DNA from: Bradysia coprophila | Lineage: Eukaryota > Arthropoda > Insecta > Diptera > Sciaridae | Direction: 5' to 3' | Assembly: GCF_014529535.1 (NCBI RefSeq) | Contig: NW_023503376.1 | Location: forward strand, 3,563,608-3,627,607 | DNA length: 64,000 bases | Part shown: positions 44,575 to 56,079 of the stretch, in pieces | Numbering within the stretch: position 1 is the stretch's first letter | Layout: each line of letters starts with the position of its first letter | Made by a program: the position numbers and the translations under genes | The notes under the pieces: model-generated | Told to the model about the DNA's origin: nothing | The model's database searches: none | Seen by the model: only the letters and a program-made list of their open reading frames with translations

Positions 44575-45012
44575 ACAATCTTCAGTCAATCCAGTTAACA
44601 AGAATGTCACGACCCATTCGTCCGGCATTGCAAACCCAATCTCGTTCAGCGTATGAGCTGTTGAAATTATCTCGCTCACGTAATGTTCCATTGATTTGCA
44701 ATTCTCCAACTTGATACCAACAATCTTTCGCATCAGGCCAATACGCCATGTCATTGTCTTCGAATGTTTTCTTCAATTTGTCCCAAACATCTTTTGCCGT
44801 TTTCGCTTTGAGCACATGCACGTAATTTTCCTTTCCGATGCTCAGATTCAATGTTGTCTTTGCTTTGGATAATTTTTCTGCATCTCTCTCAGATCCATCG
44901 AGACATTTCTGCAGCCCTTCATGCTCGAAATAATTTTCCATCGCCCACGTTGAATAATTTTCACGCCCCTTCAGCTTTTCGATCCAAGAAAGTATGTTAT
45001 TTCCACCCATTC
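44575..45012 (-). mobile_element. Ty1/copia gag fossil fragment
   Basis: About 140 residues resemble the N-terminal gag region of copia elements: WIEKLKGRENYSTWAMEN, then AKDVWDKLKKTFEDND, then MTWRIGLMRKIVGIKLEN. The piece is broken (at least one break) and carries no protease, integrase or RT. No LTRs are recognised beside it. Age: old enough to have lost most of the element, with the remnant still easy to recognise. Confidence 0.7.
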
Positions 45013-45400
45013 TTGAAATAACGATTCAATGTTTTCCACACAGTAAAACTTGGTTACGCACACAGCTTCGTCCCTCAGAAGAGTTTTCTTTGGGTTCCCC
45101 ACACAGAAGAGTTTTCTTTCGCACACAGCTTACTCACACAGAGTAAATGATCCCAATCAAACGAATTCAGCTTTCCCCTAGCGATATCTGGGCCGATAAT
45201 CTGTTAGAATACCAGAGTTTCTGAGTGGATTTAACAGAAATGATGAAACGTCTTAACGCAGGAAAGTATTTTTCTGTATACGTGAGAGTGTATTGGTGAG
45301 CTATGATATGAATCGGTCGGTAGGGAAAGTTAACGGTCGAGAAGGAAATTAACGGTTGGGAAGGAATGCACCAACACACTGTCACTGTTACAGAAAAATA
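45013..45400. other. intergenic, short repeated words
   Basis: AGAAGAGTTTTCTTT occurs twice (45077, 45106) and CGCACACAGCTT twice. No gene seen. Confidence 0.4.
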
Positions 45401-45403
45401 TCT

Positions 45404-45497
45404 TTCAAAATACCCCAATACACACTCGATGTGTGTTTTCGCTTGGGCTTCGCCCGCGCGTGCACACACATCTTGTGTGTATTGGGGTATGTTGAAA
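45404..45497. repeat. hairpin with GC-rich loop
   Basis: ATACCCCAATACACAC and GTGTGTATTGGGGTAT are exact inverses. The loop contains GGGCTTCGCCCGCGCG and CGATGTGTG/CACACATC-type pairs. Confidence 0.75.
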
Positions 45498-45607
45498 TAT
45501 ACTATAATTGGAATGAAAATTGTCTTTAACAAGAACACAATGTATACTACGACCAAGTCATAGGCTATTTGGATTGTATAATCCAACAGTTGGTTGTGTT
45601 GGTTTCT

Positions 45608-45732
45608 GGAAAATCTCAAGGCTGTATACTTTGGGGACGTCACGCAGATGCAGACACGCGGGTTACACACCACGTTTCATACAAAAAATTCACCACGCCC
45701 CTCCCCAAAGTTTACAGCCTTGGAAAATCTCA
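45608..45732. mobile_element. short TIR element, relative of 4011-5850
   Basis: GAAAATCTCAAGGCTGTATA and its inverse near 45712-45732 form the ends, with TTTGGGGA/TCCCCAAA next inside. CTTTGGGGACGTCACGC matches CTTTGGGGAGGTCACGC at 4035. Confidence 0.65.
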
Positions 45733-46095
45733 GTATCATTCACATTGATTTGATTTGATCATGTTGCCATACAGAAATATTTTAGTTCATTCATAATCAG
45801 TTTTCCATACAATAAAGAAGTATTTTTCCTACACCGACTTCTCTTATTCTATCTACGCGATTCTAAATCGAGGAATTTCAAGATGTTATGTAAAAAGTAC
45901 ACAGAAGTCCAAAAGTGCGTTGGATAGGTCTCGGTGCCCTGAGTACGAAACAGGCATCCGTTAGACTGACTTATGTCTGTGGTTTCGCTGCAGTCGGTTT
46001 ATAAAAAAGTAATTGGAGCGGGACAGTTGATGCATCACATATTTAGGGTGCTGTGAGTTCAAACAACCACTCCGAAGGTCTTCACTACCTATCGT

Positions 46096-46226
46096 TAGTC
46101 TTGATTTCCACTTACGAAAAAAGCACTCCATTTTCTCCCCGTTTACTCTTTAAACAATAGAAAATATTCGTAGCTAAACGGAGGCTAAACGGAGTGGTTT
46201 TTTGATTAGTGGAAATCAAACCTTAG
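46096..46226. mobile_element. ~125 bp MITE, copy 3
   Basis: Same family as 19963 and 25326 and the duplication partner of copy 1. It contains a short internal doubling (GCTAAACGGAGGCTAAACGG). Right after it CTTAGTAC is repeated three times. Confidence 0.75.
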
Positions 46227-46762
46227 TACCTTAGTACCTTAGTACAACATCGAAGAAAGACAAAAAAATACATTACTAAGCTGTAATGTTCCGATAAACT
46301 GTCGAAAATTGTCTGTTGCAGGTGGTTCGATCTTTTATGCTATTTTCTTCTACAAAGATGGCTAACAGTGAATATCGTAGAACAAAAGAAGTACAAGATT
46401 TTGAATCAAATGTTACACACTACTTAGAACAAAAGAAGTAACAGATTGAATATGGAAAAATATGCTTTTCGGTAGTTAGTTTATTAAAAAAGAAATCTGA
46501 AATACGATAATGAACACTCAGTTCATGCCAATATTTATTTACGAAGATTGAACAACAAACAAGCTCATAAAACTAATTTAAAATTCGATTCAACGAGCAG
46601 GCAGAATTCTCTATAACATAAACAAATGGTAGGTAGATGATCGGTAAAATTTAAAAGAAAACATTCATCGCCGAACGATAACAAAAGAAACAATTAGAGA
46701 ATGAAAAAGTTATAAAATTTCTGTGCATCTGCGCACACATTCCAAAAGATTGTGGTCATCAA

Positions 46763-48657
46763 TTACAGCTTTTCCTGCAACTCAATGAGCTTCGGTGACT
46801 TCGATATGTTAAAGATGACGTTGGAATCGGGACACTTTGTTATAGTTATCAGTCCGATTCGAGCCGAATTCAGCTCTGCCGATACAATTATAATTCCGAT
46901 CAATATCACCCAACAGAATTTATTATTAAAACGATTCGCTTACCCATGAGAGAAAAGAATGCTGTGGCAGCGGACATTCTCTGATTGTTCGCCTGCATTA
47001 TGTCTTTCATACCGATGGGATAGACACCACTGTTCCATAGCGACATCAGCTTTTGTAGTACACCTTCTTTACCCCAATCGAGTCTGAAAATGAGATAGAT
47101 TGCTGGAGATACCGGTCGTTCGATTGAAAGTTCGTTCATTCATTTGGAACGGTCATTTACTTGTTCTGGCGAGATCGAGAAGCAAACTGTTTTTGAGAGT
47201 CGGTATCACATCGAGGAATCGGCTCAGTCGTTTCGTTATTCGCCAAAAGCTGAGGAATAGATGAAGGCAATTCCATTGTAATGTGCTCGTAAATGGAGGG
47301 TTCAGCAGTAAGCGAAGCCGGGTGATCGTAAGTTGAAGGATCAACAGGAAGCGGAACTAACTTGTCAATAGGTTGACTGTTACAACTGTAACCAACATTG
47401 TAAAGTCATAAGTCGTCTTGTTGCAAAGGAAGTTCCACATTAAACTTACCCGTCAACTGAAAACTCGACTTCCGGCAGCAACATTTCATCTGGCTGCTCA
47501 CAATACGAATGAGCTTTGGTAACAGAATCTTCAACAATCGCTATCGGTGTGACAGATGATTGGTTGTTGGATAGCAGATCGGAACAAAACTCTTGGACCA
47601 TGTCTCGATGGGTTTCCTCAGTTTTCGTTAGGAGTGGCATTCGCTTAAATGCCTGCAACAACTTGTCCGACATGCATTTCGATCCAAATTGACGTGCCAT
47701 CGATTCGGAAAATGAGGTATGGCTTGGCTCAGCGAAGATTCTGCCAGCCAAATTGCGCAAACAAGCGACCGTTGAGACGGAATCATCTCTGGGACACAAA
47801 TGACGTTGAGTCGTTGAGACAGTTTTAACATTTTCCTTTACATTAATGCTGAGGTTGATGTCTTTCAGAGTTTTACGGTGACCAGTACGTTTCCGTTTTC
47901 GGAACGTAGCGTTTCCTGCGTCTAGCATGGTCAACTCAATGGAATCATCGCCCTCAATATTGTACAATGCACTGGGTTTCTGAAAAGCAAAAATTTTTAA
48001 TTTTAGAATTAGAAAATTGAAAAGTGGTCCCACTCTATGTCGAGCTCCAGCTCAACAACATCTTCTTCTGGAACCGTTGCAGTCTTTTCGGCGTTTCGGT
48101 ATACCGTGTCGTTGAATCTCGTCGATTCACTTACATCAGTGGGACACTGGGACAGCCAACATCTTCAGCAATGTCTTGCGGTTGATTAATAGCCATCGAC
48201 ATCATCTCATCTTCCAACAATGTATTGGTACCAAGATTGTTACCTAAGCAATCAAAAATTACCGGGTTCATCAAATGTCGAATGGGCTACAGCAGCGGCA
48301 CCTTTTATTAATCACCTTTTCCTCTTCAATCCTTTCTTCGAATTTAAGCGCATTGGTTGAGGGTCCGTCTCTTCTTCGAACTCATTCTTCGAGTCAATGT
48401 TCTGATTCTCAATCAAAAATCTCGTTGGGATCGTGTAGTGATAAACCCAGTCTGCAATAGAAGAAAATCTCCTAAATGATCCGAATAGTGCGATGGTTCT
48501 TCAGTCAGTAAATGAATACGGAAAATGTTAATGTATCAATTACACTTCGAAGGCTACGTTTGATATGTCTCAAGCAGTTAATACATTGCCTCGCACCGGG
48601 CATACCGTAAACAAATTGGACTTGTCGTTGATGCACATAGACCAGACCAACAAAAAC
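46763..48657 (-). pseudogene. kleisin, duplication copy B, 5' end and middle lost
   Basis: The 3' exons match copy A closely: 47446-47980 (LTMLDAGNATFRKRKRTG, then CLRNLAGRIFAEPSH), the exon near 47190-47390 that here reads MELPSSIPQLLANNETTEP without the stop of copy A, and the winged-helix end MKDIMQANNQRMSAATAFFS. About 650 bp equivalent to 24922-25570 are missing between 48265 and 48266, removing one whole exon and part of others. At 48657 the match to exon 2 (GLVYVHQRQVQFVYG) stops and sequence like IFT57 intron 2 begins. Exon 1 and the start codon are gone, so no normal kleisin can be made here. Confidence 0.7.
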
Positions 48658-49190
48658 ACTTTGAAACTCGCTTTTTTGAATGTGTAACTCCTGCAACTCT
48701 TTTTCTTCCAACGTCGATCTTTGATCTATTACTTCAGCTATTTGAAACAGTTTGTTTTAGAAATCTGTTACCACTGGTAACTTACCAATTTTCCAATACA
48801 TTCAAATAGTTATGTATTGGATTTTACTTGCCGCATCCTGCGTTGACACTTGCGATAATTTTCATTTTCGCAGGGCTTCGCAATTAAAATATCTTACGCA
48901 ATTTTTTGGAGATTGTTATTTTGCCACGAGGGATTATAGCTCTCGCCTTCGGCTCTGGCTACAAAGCTCCCTCTCGGCAAAATAAAAATCTCCAAACAAG
49001 GACATAATGTACTATTACATGCTTAGAGTGTCGAAATTAGTACTTGAAGCATGAAAAGTACGATTTTCGATGCATGTCATTCGATTCCAGACCTCGCCTT
49101 CGGCTCTGTCTGGAAATTTCTCGCACGCTAAAAAAGACTTTTAGTCCTAGGTACGAAATGTACTATTTCGCCCCATCAGATTTCATTTCC
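48657..49190. other. rearranged junction upstream of IFT57-B
   Basis: The first ~100 bp (CACTTTGAAACTCGCTTTTTT...) copy IFT57 intron 2 (29058 and 50216). The rest holds two hairpin-like blocks with CTCGCCTTCGGCTCTG (48945 and 49085), absent from the equivalent part of copy A. It replaces the kleisin 5' end and the shared promoter. Confidence 0.6.
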
Positions 49191-49384
49191 GGTTCAACCT
49201 CACATAGTACTTTATTGCACATAAATCTGGTACAAATAGACTGTTTCAGTTCATATTTTCTTTCCCCATGTAAATATATGATATCGTTACTGTTGAGTGC
49301 ACACCGTTGTATACCACCACCATATGCTGTATCGATCGAAAGTTTGTTTTCTAGTGCGCGAATAGAAACTATCTAAAATTAAAA

Positions 49385-51890
49385 ATGATAAAACCGGACT
49401 TTCAAATGGTTCTTGAGGCCGAAGAAAACACTCTGATGTACATTTGCTTATATCAAATGGACGATTTGATGGAAAAATTGAAAATTCTCAACTACGAGAG
49501 ATTGTTGTCGGAAATGAAGATGAAGCCGTTAGGCCGTTATTATTTCCTGAAAAGTGTCAATCCCGGTGAACAATTTTTCATGTTCACTTCACTGTGTGCT
49601 TGGTTAATACGACAGAGTGGTAGGCCGTTCGAACAGCCGCAGGAGTTCCATGACCCCAGTTTGACGATAGCGAATATCGTTAAAGTATTGCAAGAAATGG
49701 TATTCATGTCTAACAAAATAATAAATTTTCTTCTGACGTGATTAATGACCAAAAATACCATCTGGGCTTACGAAGGACATATCAACCGATTTTCCAACAT
49801 CGAAGTTAATGCAAGGTGCTGGTTTCATTTGTTGGTACATTTTAGATTGCCTAGCAACGCAAACAATGAAATTAACAACAAAGTTCCTATCGCCACAAAT
49901 ACAAGACGAGGAAGACGTTGCCGTTGAATACGTAGACAATGAGAATGAAATTATTTTGGAACGGGTTGAGGAAGAACAAAATGCTCTGTTTAGCGATGAT
50001 AGTGACGATGATGCCGACGAAAATGCTCTGCTGGATTTAAAGGGCAGAACTAATACCAAAGTCACCGGTTTTCCAACGTTTGCCGAAAACAATTTGACTG
50101 ACATCGAAAATTGGAGGTGATTTTGATTCGTTTTCATTTCCAGATTTGCATGCTAAAATTGTATAAACTGATAGACCATAATGCCTACACATTAAAATCT
50201 ATTACGAGGGGTTCACCACTTTGAAACTCGCTTTTTTAGAATGTGTAACTCCTGCAACACTTTTTCTTCCAACGTCGATCTTCGATCTATTACTTCAATT
50301 GTTTGAAACTGTTTGTTATTGACAACTTTTACTTCAATGGTTGTATCATAGATTTTGCTGTAAAAGAGGGCACGAACCAAATCAAATTGTTCACTATGGT
50401 AGTCGTGGTCGATAGAGGATGACTAATTCGAGTTTTCACCCACTTTTAATTTTCACTTTATCGGAAAACGATCTACACCATCTATTTCCAAAATTACCCT
50501 ATATTATAGGAATCTCGCTCTGTGCGAGATTCCTCGATACTTTTCTGTTGTTAATTTATTGCCATCATTTTTTACAGACTTGAGTTCGAAAGAGCATTAC
50601 CACAGCTCAAAGTGGTGGTGAAGTCAGAATCGAGAGATTGGAGAGCCCATTGGGAACAAATGAAAAATTTACAAGAAAATATAAATTCGGTGAGTTGAAC
50701 ATTTACAGTATGCCTGAGACGTTGTTCGACAATCTATTTCTGCTAAAAATTAACATTTTGAAAAACGGCCAATGCATAGCAATATTGCCAATGAATCTTT
50801 TACTTTTTTTGTTTGAAGCATTGCCTAATGTTTGGTACAACTTCTTTTACTTCGTTTGATTTAGCGGATTTAGCATACATTTTATTGAAGCAGATGTGCT
50901 GACTTTATGGTGGAAAGGAACTTAAAGAATGTTTGCATTGTCATGGGGGGCAAGCGCCCCCTATACTCTGCGCCACTGTGTTGAAGTTTAGTTGAACTAA
51001 AGGGTATACTAACATTATTGAAACAATTATATCTTCCGAACAGTTTGTCGGATTGACTTAATTTAGGGCTGAAATATCCACAAAAGTTGATCAATATCGT
51101 CGGAGTAGCTGCTTAGATACTGTACAACGCACACCCTTATCAAAAATTGATGGAAATAGATGTTTCCTACTTTATATTTTTAATAGGATTTACAGTCTCT
51201 TCGTCCATACGTTGGTGTACGGTATCGAGGCGATTTTAATAGTTTTAAATAATGCAAGCTCCTTCATCGTCCTCTAAGTTAAAAGTTTCTTTGTCATTTT
51301 CATTTCTCACTACATTCAATGACAAGTGACTCGACATAACCTGTGCCCCCTTTCGTTGAACCAATATTTTCCTCGTCTTCCATAGACATCAGAAACCACT
51401 CAAAACCAACTGCAACGCCTACAAAACGACATCGTCTTTGCAATGGAAAAAATTGAGATCCGTGAGAAGCACTTGAACAACGATCTGTCTGCACTGATCC
51501 AACAATACAAAACCGTTTCGGTGGACTACTCGCAAATTCGCAATGCTATCCAGACAAACGATGCGGAGAAAATGGATTTCGATCAACAATTGAAGAAAGT
51601 CGAACACAATTTGGAAAATGTAAAAATTCAAATGGAACAACGGGGCAACACCATGTCGGATGGAAGTAAGTCGTGAACATATTTTGATTGGACTGACTGG
51701 AGATGGAAATTGTTTTTTTTTTTCGAAAGGTCCACTGATCAACATCAAAAAGGCCATCGCAAAGATCAAGGAAGAAATTATCGAAATGGAACTGGAAATT
51801 GGTGTACTGAAGCATAGTCTCGATCAGGACATAATTAAGCAGAATGCTCTGTACGCCGAATTGGATCCGGTACCGGACTTTGATATTTAA
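49385..51890 (+). CDS. IFT57: intraflagellar transport protein 57 (IFT-B subunit)
   Basis: Exons 49385-49699, 49776-50116, 50578-50689, 51386-51665 and 51730-51890 join in frame to 402 residues; human IFT57 has 429. The N-terminal calponin-homology-like part reads MVLEAEENTLMYICLYQMDD with GRYYFLKSVNPGEQFFMFTS and SGRPFEQPQEFHDP, which tracks the human GRPFEQPQEYDDP block. Next come DFPTSKL, an acidic DDSDDDADENALLDLKG stretch, LEFERALPQLKVVVKSESRDW, and a C-terminal coiled coil ending LDPVPDFDI. IFT57 belongs to the peripheral IFT-B complex for anterograde ciliary transport; in flies cilia are limited to sensory neurons and sperm. It converges on PHF5A with about 90 bp between stops. Start: the ATG at 49385 follows an in-frame TAA upstream; copy A begins at the equivalent ATG. 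Confidence 0.88.
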
Positions 51891-51982
51891 TAATCTTAAC
51901 GCTTATCAGTCTCGGATGTGGCGCTCTTTATTTAATAAAAAAAAATATTTTCCATCGAAAATCCAAAATTGATTTTTTTCGT

Positions 51983-52589
51983 CTAACGTTGCTTGAATCC
52001 ATACTTTTTCCGTTCGTAGAACAAGTCTGTCTTGGAACTTCCCAGATTGACAATCTTTGGACATCCGTCTCTCTGAAAGTTGTTGTTATAACGTTACACT
52101 GACTGTCGCTGGTCAAGGAATTGTGGTCTTCAACACTTACGTCTTTCTCTTGGATGGTACACTCCTTGCAATAGTATGCATCTGACACTCCCGGACCGCC
52201 ACAAATCACACATCGTCCTTGGTATGAACCTGCGAAAATGATCAATGAATGTATCAAAACTGCCGGATAGTTTCATTCGGGTTTCGGAACGGTGCTGAGG
52301 GTAGAGATGTGTCTCTTGATCGGCTGGCAGATTGTTCCGGATTCGAATTGCTAATGAAATTCAACTTACCGTAATTGCATTCATCACAAATTCGCACCAA
52401 AGTGCACGGTCTGACATACGAATCGCAAATCACGCATTTTCCATCACATTTCTCGCACAAACGACCAATGGCTGTGTGGATGAGAAGGAAGTCATCGTTA
52501 AACGTTTACAAACAGTGCTTATCCCTGGTCCACTTACCGACTCCCGGTTGTTTTCTGCAAAAAATCAAATCTGGATGATGTTTGGCCAT
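51983..52589 (-). CDS. PHF5A: PHD finger-like domain protein 5A (SF3b14b, splicing factor)
   Basis: Exons 52589-52538, 52471-52370, 52229-52141 and 52072-51983 join to exactly 110 residues, the conserved length. The product starts [20 protein letters not shown], has the zinc-binding [30 protein letters not shown] and CVICGGPG...YYCKEC clusters, and ends [19 protein letters not shown]5A is part of the SF3b complex of U2 snRNP and helps form the branch-site adenosine pocket. All splice borders are GT/AG. It is head to head with Sec5, 305 bp between start codons, which suggests a shared promoter, and tail to tail with IFT57. Nearly every residue agrees with the recalled animal sequence. Confidence 0.95.
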
Positions 52590-52894
52590 TGCAGGTCGGA
52601 ATTAATGACAAACGGAGCGAGAGATAATTGAGAACTTGTTTCGTAAAGCGGCTTGTGATTGTAAACAAACGTATATCGCGGACTGATGGAAAAAGGACTG
52701 AAACGTCAGTGACAAAGAGAACGTACTGAATGTACTGAATCGACTGAAAATGATAAAGCACTCAGCCACTTGTATAAATGTCAACATTTATTTGTGACTG
52801 TCAAAGCTGTCAAACTTACTGACATCTTGAAATGTCAACAAAAAAAAAATCAGAAAAACAATCAGCTCGACTTTTCTCAAAACAATTTCATTAA
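52590..52894. promoter_or_regulatory. putative bidirectional promoter, PHF5A / Sec5
   Basis: About 305 bp between two divergent start codons of housekeeping-type genes. GTACTGAATGTACTGAATCG is a doubled 9-mer near 52724. No TATA box placed convincingly for either side. Role inferred from position only. Confidence 0.5.
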
Positions 52895-55800
52895 ATGGCA
52901 CCCCAACCAGTTGTGACTGGCTTATCGCCGAAAGAAGGACCACCTGGCACACGAATCACTATTCGTGGTGAATTTCTGGGTACTCGAGCGTCGGATTTAG
53001 TTGGTATGTTGTCACAACAGAATGAATGAACAAATGAAATCACTTGTCGTGTCTCGTCATTTTAGGTCTAACAATTTGTGGGAGTGATTGCCTTCTATCC
53101 GGTATGTGTTGAAGCACATCAATTATGTTCTGTTACGAGACAAGATTTACGATTTCTTTCAAAAATTTACAGCCGAATGGAAGTCACCGAACAAAATAGT
53201 CGCTCGGACGGGCTCAGCCAAAGGAAAAGGGGACATCATCGTATCAACCATGAATGGTGGTGTTGGAACGTCTACTGTACAATTTCGAGCCTACCATGAA
53301 TCCATTGGTCCGATGAAGGAATCCGCAGTTTGGATTGAAGAATCTCCAATGCAATCGCTGGCATGGGGACGAAGATCTTTAGCTCCGACCGGTTATTCAC
53401 AAGAGGATCCGCTCGGTTTGTCGATCGAAGGCAACGAAAAAAAGATCACCGACGATTTGCGGGACATATTTCCCGATTGTGGTGGCGATCTATCGCAGGA
53501 CAATTTTTCGCCTGGTTGGTTCCTCTTGGAGCACCACAATTCAACGTCGTTCGAGGATCTAAAGGCTGGATTGTCGTATTTGCGCCGTAAAGTCGAGAGC
53601 CAACGAGACGGTCAACTGTCATTTTTAAAAGCTAATGCCGGTTCTGTCATCGATCAGTTAGATACTCTGATGATGCTGCGGGATAAATTTCAAGATGACG
53701 TCAAACTCGTCGGAAACGAACCGGTTGAGAAGCTGCGAAAGGCTATCTTAGGTATGCGGACGCTGGCTGTAGATTTTTACGTTTGATTAAAATCGGTTTT
53801 CCCAACAGAGTCCATCATTGAGTCGAAGAGCCTCTTTTTGGACGTACTGTCACGTCGCGAAAAAGCTGATGCCACTCGAGCGGCCTTACTTGCACTCTCT
53901 CGACACAAATTCCTGTTCTGCCTACCGAATTCGGTGGTGAAAAGTGCTAAGAAGGAGGAGTATGACATCGTAATCAATGACTATGCCAGGGCACAGAATC
54001 TATTCGGTAAAACGGAAGTTCCGGTAAGGATGTCAACTTCCCAACTTTGAATAAATTTTATGTCAATCGACAAACGCTTCAGATTTTCAGGAAAGTCTTA
54101 GACGAAGTTGACTTGCGGATTGTTGAGATTTGCAAGGAACTTCACAAGAAAGTGGTAAACATGCCACAGAGTGTTGAGCAGCAGAAAAAGTTTGTCAAAG
54201 CACTGATCAACCTAAGCGCCATTTCATCCAACGTTTCGACGGTAATTTACATTTCTACAGAGAAGATGTGATCCGCCGTGCATAGTCAAGTTGATTCAAT
54301 ATTTTCACTTACAGGGACAACACACGAAGACTAAATTTATCACCGAAGATCCGGCTTGGGATGCCATTGAAGCCCGTGCAAAATATTTGGAAGAAACGTA
54401 CCGGACCACATTCGACCAGTATGTTTCGAAAGAATCGCAACAAAGCACGTCCAAATCGCGTGACAATCGTGACTCGTTGCCTCATCGAGTGCAATTTTGC
54501 GACGAACTCACCGAAATCGCTGCCGGTTGGATTCCGGATCTGTGGCGATTAGGTCAAAGTTATTTTACTGGCGAACTCAGAGGGCTAACAGAACCGAAAC
54601 CGGGCAATTTTAAGAAAATCATCCTGACGGCTATTGAGCAATTCTGCACTTACATACGAGCAGCCGTTCTGTCAGCATCCGGCTCAAAGTCTCTGTTTCC
54701 ACCGTCGAGTCTGTCATGGCCTAACAATTCGAATTCGGCAATAAATCAGTTTCTTCCGTGGTTGCCGCACTGTCTCCGATATGTACGGATTTCCTATGCT
54801 ACACTGATACGACTTGATCTACCTAATGAAGTGCTGGACATAGTTCAGCGACTGATCGATCAGATACGACTGTTCAACTTGATAACGGTCTTCAAGAAGG
54901 CATTGGACAAAGTTAAATACCTGGAAGATCAAGAAACGTGGACGATGGGTGTGAGCGACTATGCTGGAGCAACGCTTCTTCCATCGCTACTGGAACAATT
55001 GATTGTTGAAACATTGGAAGAGTGTCACAGTACGTGCCTGAATCCGGAAATGAGAGAACAAACGATTTTGGAAGCAAATTCGGATGGGCAACGAGAAATC
55101 GCCCAGCGACTTCAAGACATTTTGGACGCATTTTGCGGTGTCATTGAGTCATTGGCGTTCCAACGCGGAGATGATGATGTTCATGGGATGGGTGTGTCAC
55201 AAATGATTGGATTTCCGAATTCGTCGCATGATAACGAATTCAAGAACTGGGGTGGCATTGTATCATGGGAGCAACGTCTGCTCTGTTGCATGGCCAATTG
55301 TATGTATTGTCACAAAATATTTTTCCCGCATCTCGGAACGGTATTCACCAAATTTGGCTATCCGGCGCCTATGCTGGCTATCGAGAGTGGGAAAGCGTCT
55401 ATCAATGGCTTGTTTAATAGCATCCTTGAGACCTATGTCGAGCACAAGAGTGATCCACTGTTGGGTACCATTGAGCCGTCGATGTACATCGGTCGTTTTC
55501 AATGGAATTTGGTGCAAGAAACTGGCAGATTGAGACCATATGCACACGAATGTTACGACAACCTGGTAAGTTCGCTTTAAAATCCTTATTCGAGCCAGAG
55601 AGTGATTCGTTGATCTAACAGGTTGGCGTGTATTCGGAAATATTCACCGTATCGCCGAGTCTGTTGCGACTCGTTTTGGAACCCATCGTTCAGACCGTAG
55701 CTGAAGAATTGGCTCGCTTAATGAGTTGCGTTCAGAAATTCAACGCAATGGGTGCTATGCAAGCCAACATAGACATTCGACTGTTACGCGATGCTCTCAA

Positions 55801-55960
55801 ATTGTACAGCAACAGCACAGCCAAGTCATTTTTCGGCGAAGCATTGGACGCAATACCGAAACTGTCACCGGAAGGCGAGCAGCAAGTGAACGATATGTTG
55901 AAGCTTATCAAAGGTGACATGAAATTGCAATTGTTGTGTTTCTCTGTACAAAATCCGTAA
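52895..55960 (+). CDS. Sec5: exocyst complex component 2 (Sec5)
   Basis: Exons 52895-53003, 53066-53101, 53173-53751, 53809-54023, 54083-54241, 54315-55565 and 55622-55960 join in frame to 895 residues (human EXOC2 924). The N-terminal IPT/TIG domain that binds Ral GTPase is clear: [35 protein letters not shown], and [14 protein letters not shown]. The SEC5 helical body follows ([52 protein letters not shown]), and the C-terminal end has [20 protein letters not shown] and [10 protein letters not shown]. The exocyst tethers secretory vesicles at the plasma membrane. AATAAA lies just after the stop (near 55983). A LINE begins about 120 bp downstream. Confidence 0.95.
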
Positions 55961-56079
55961 CCGTTGCGGTTCAGTGATGATAATAATAAACGAATTGTTC
56001 CATGACGTTTGATGAGTTTCCTTTGAGGAGGTCGACGGTGGTTGGGTGATTTTTTTTAATGGATTTTTTCGTTAGGGTC

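Larger units (their letters stand above)
45908..52301 (+). repeat. segmental duplication, copy B
   Basis: Direct partner of 19761-32274. Sequence continues from the edge into the rest of PHF5A and then Sec5, so B is the ancestral right junction. B has lost about 650 bp of kleisin (equivalent of 24922-25570) and the kleisin 5' end. Confidence 0.85.
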
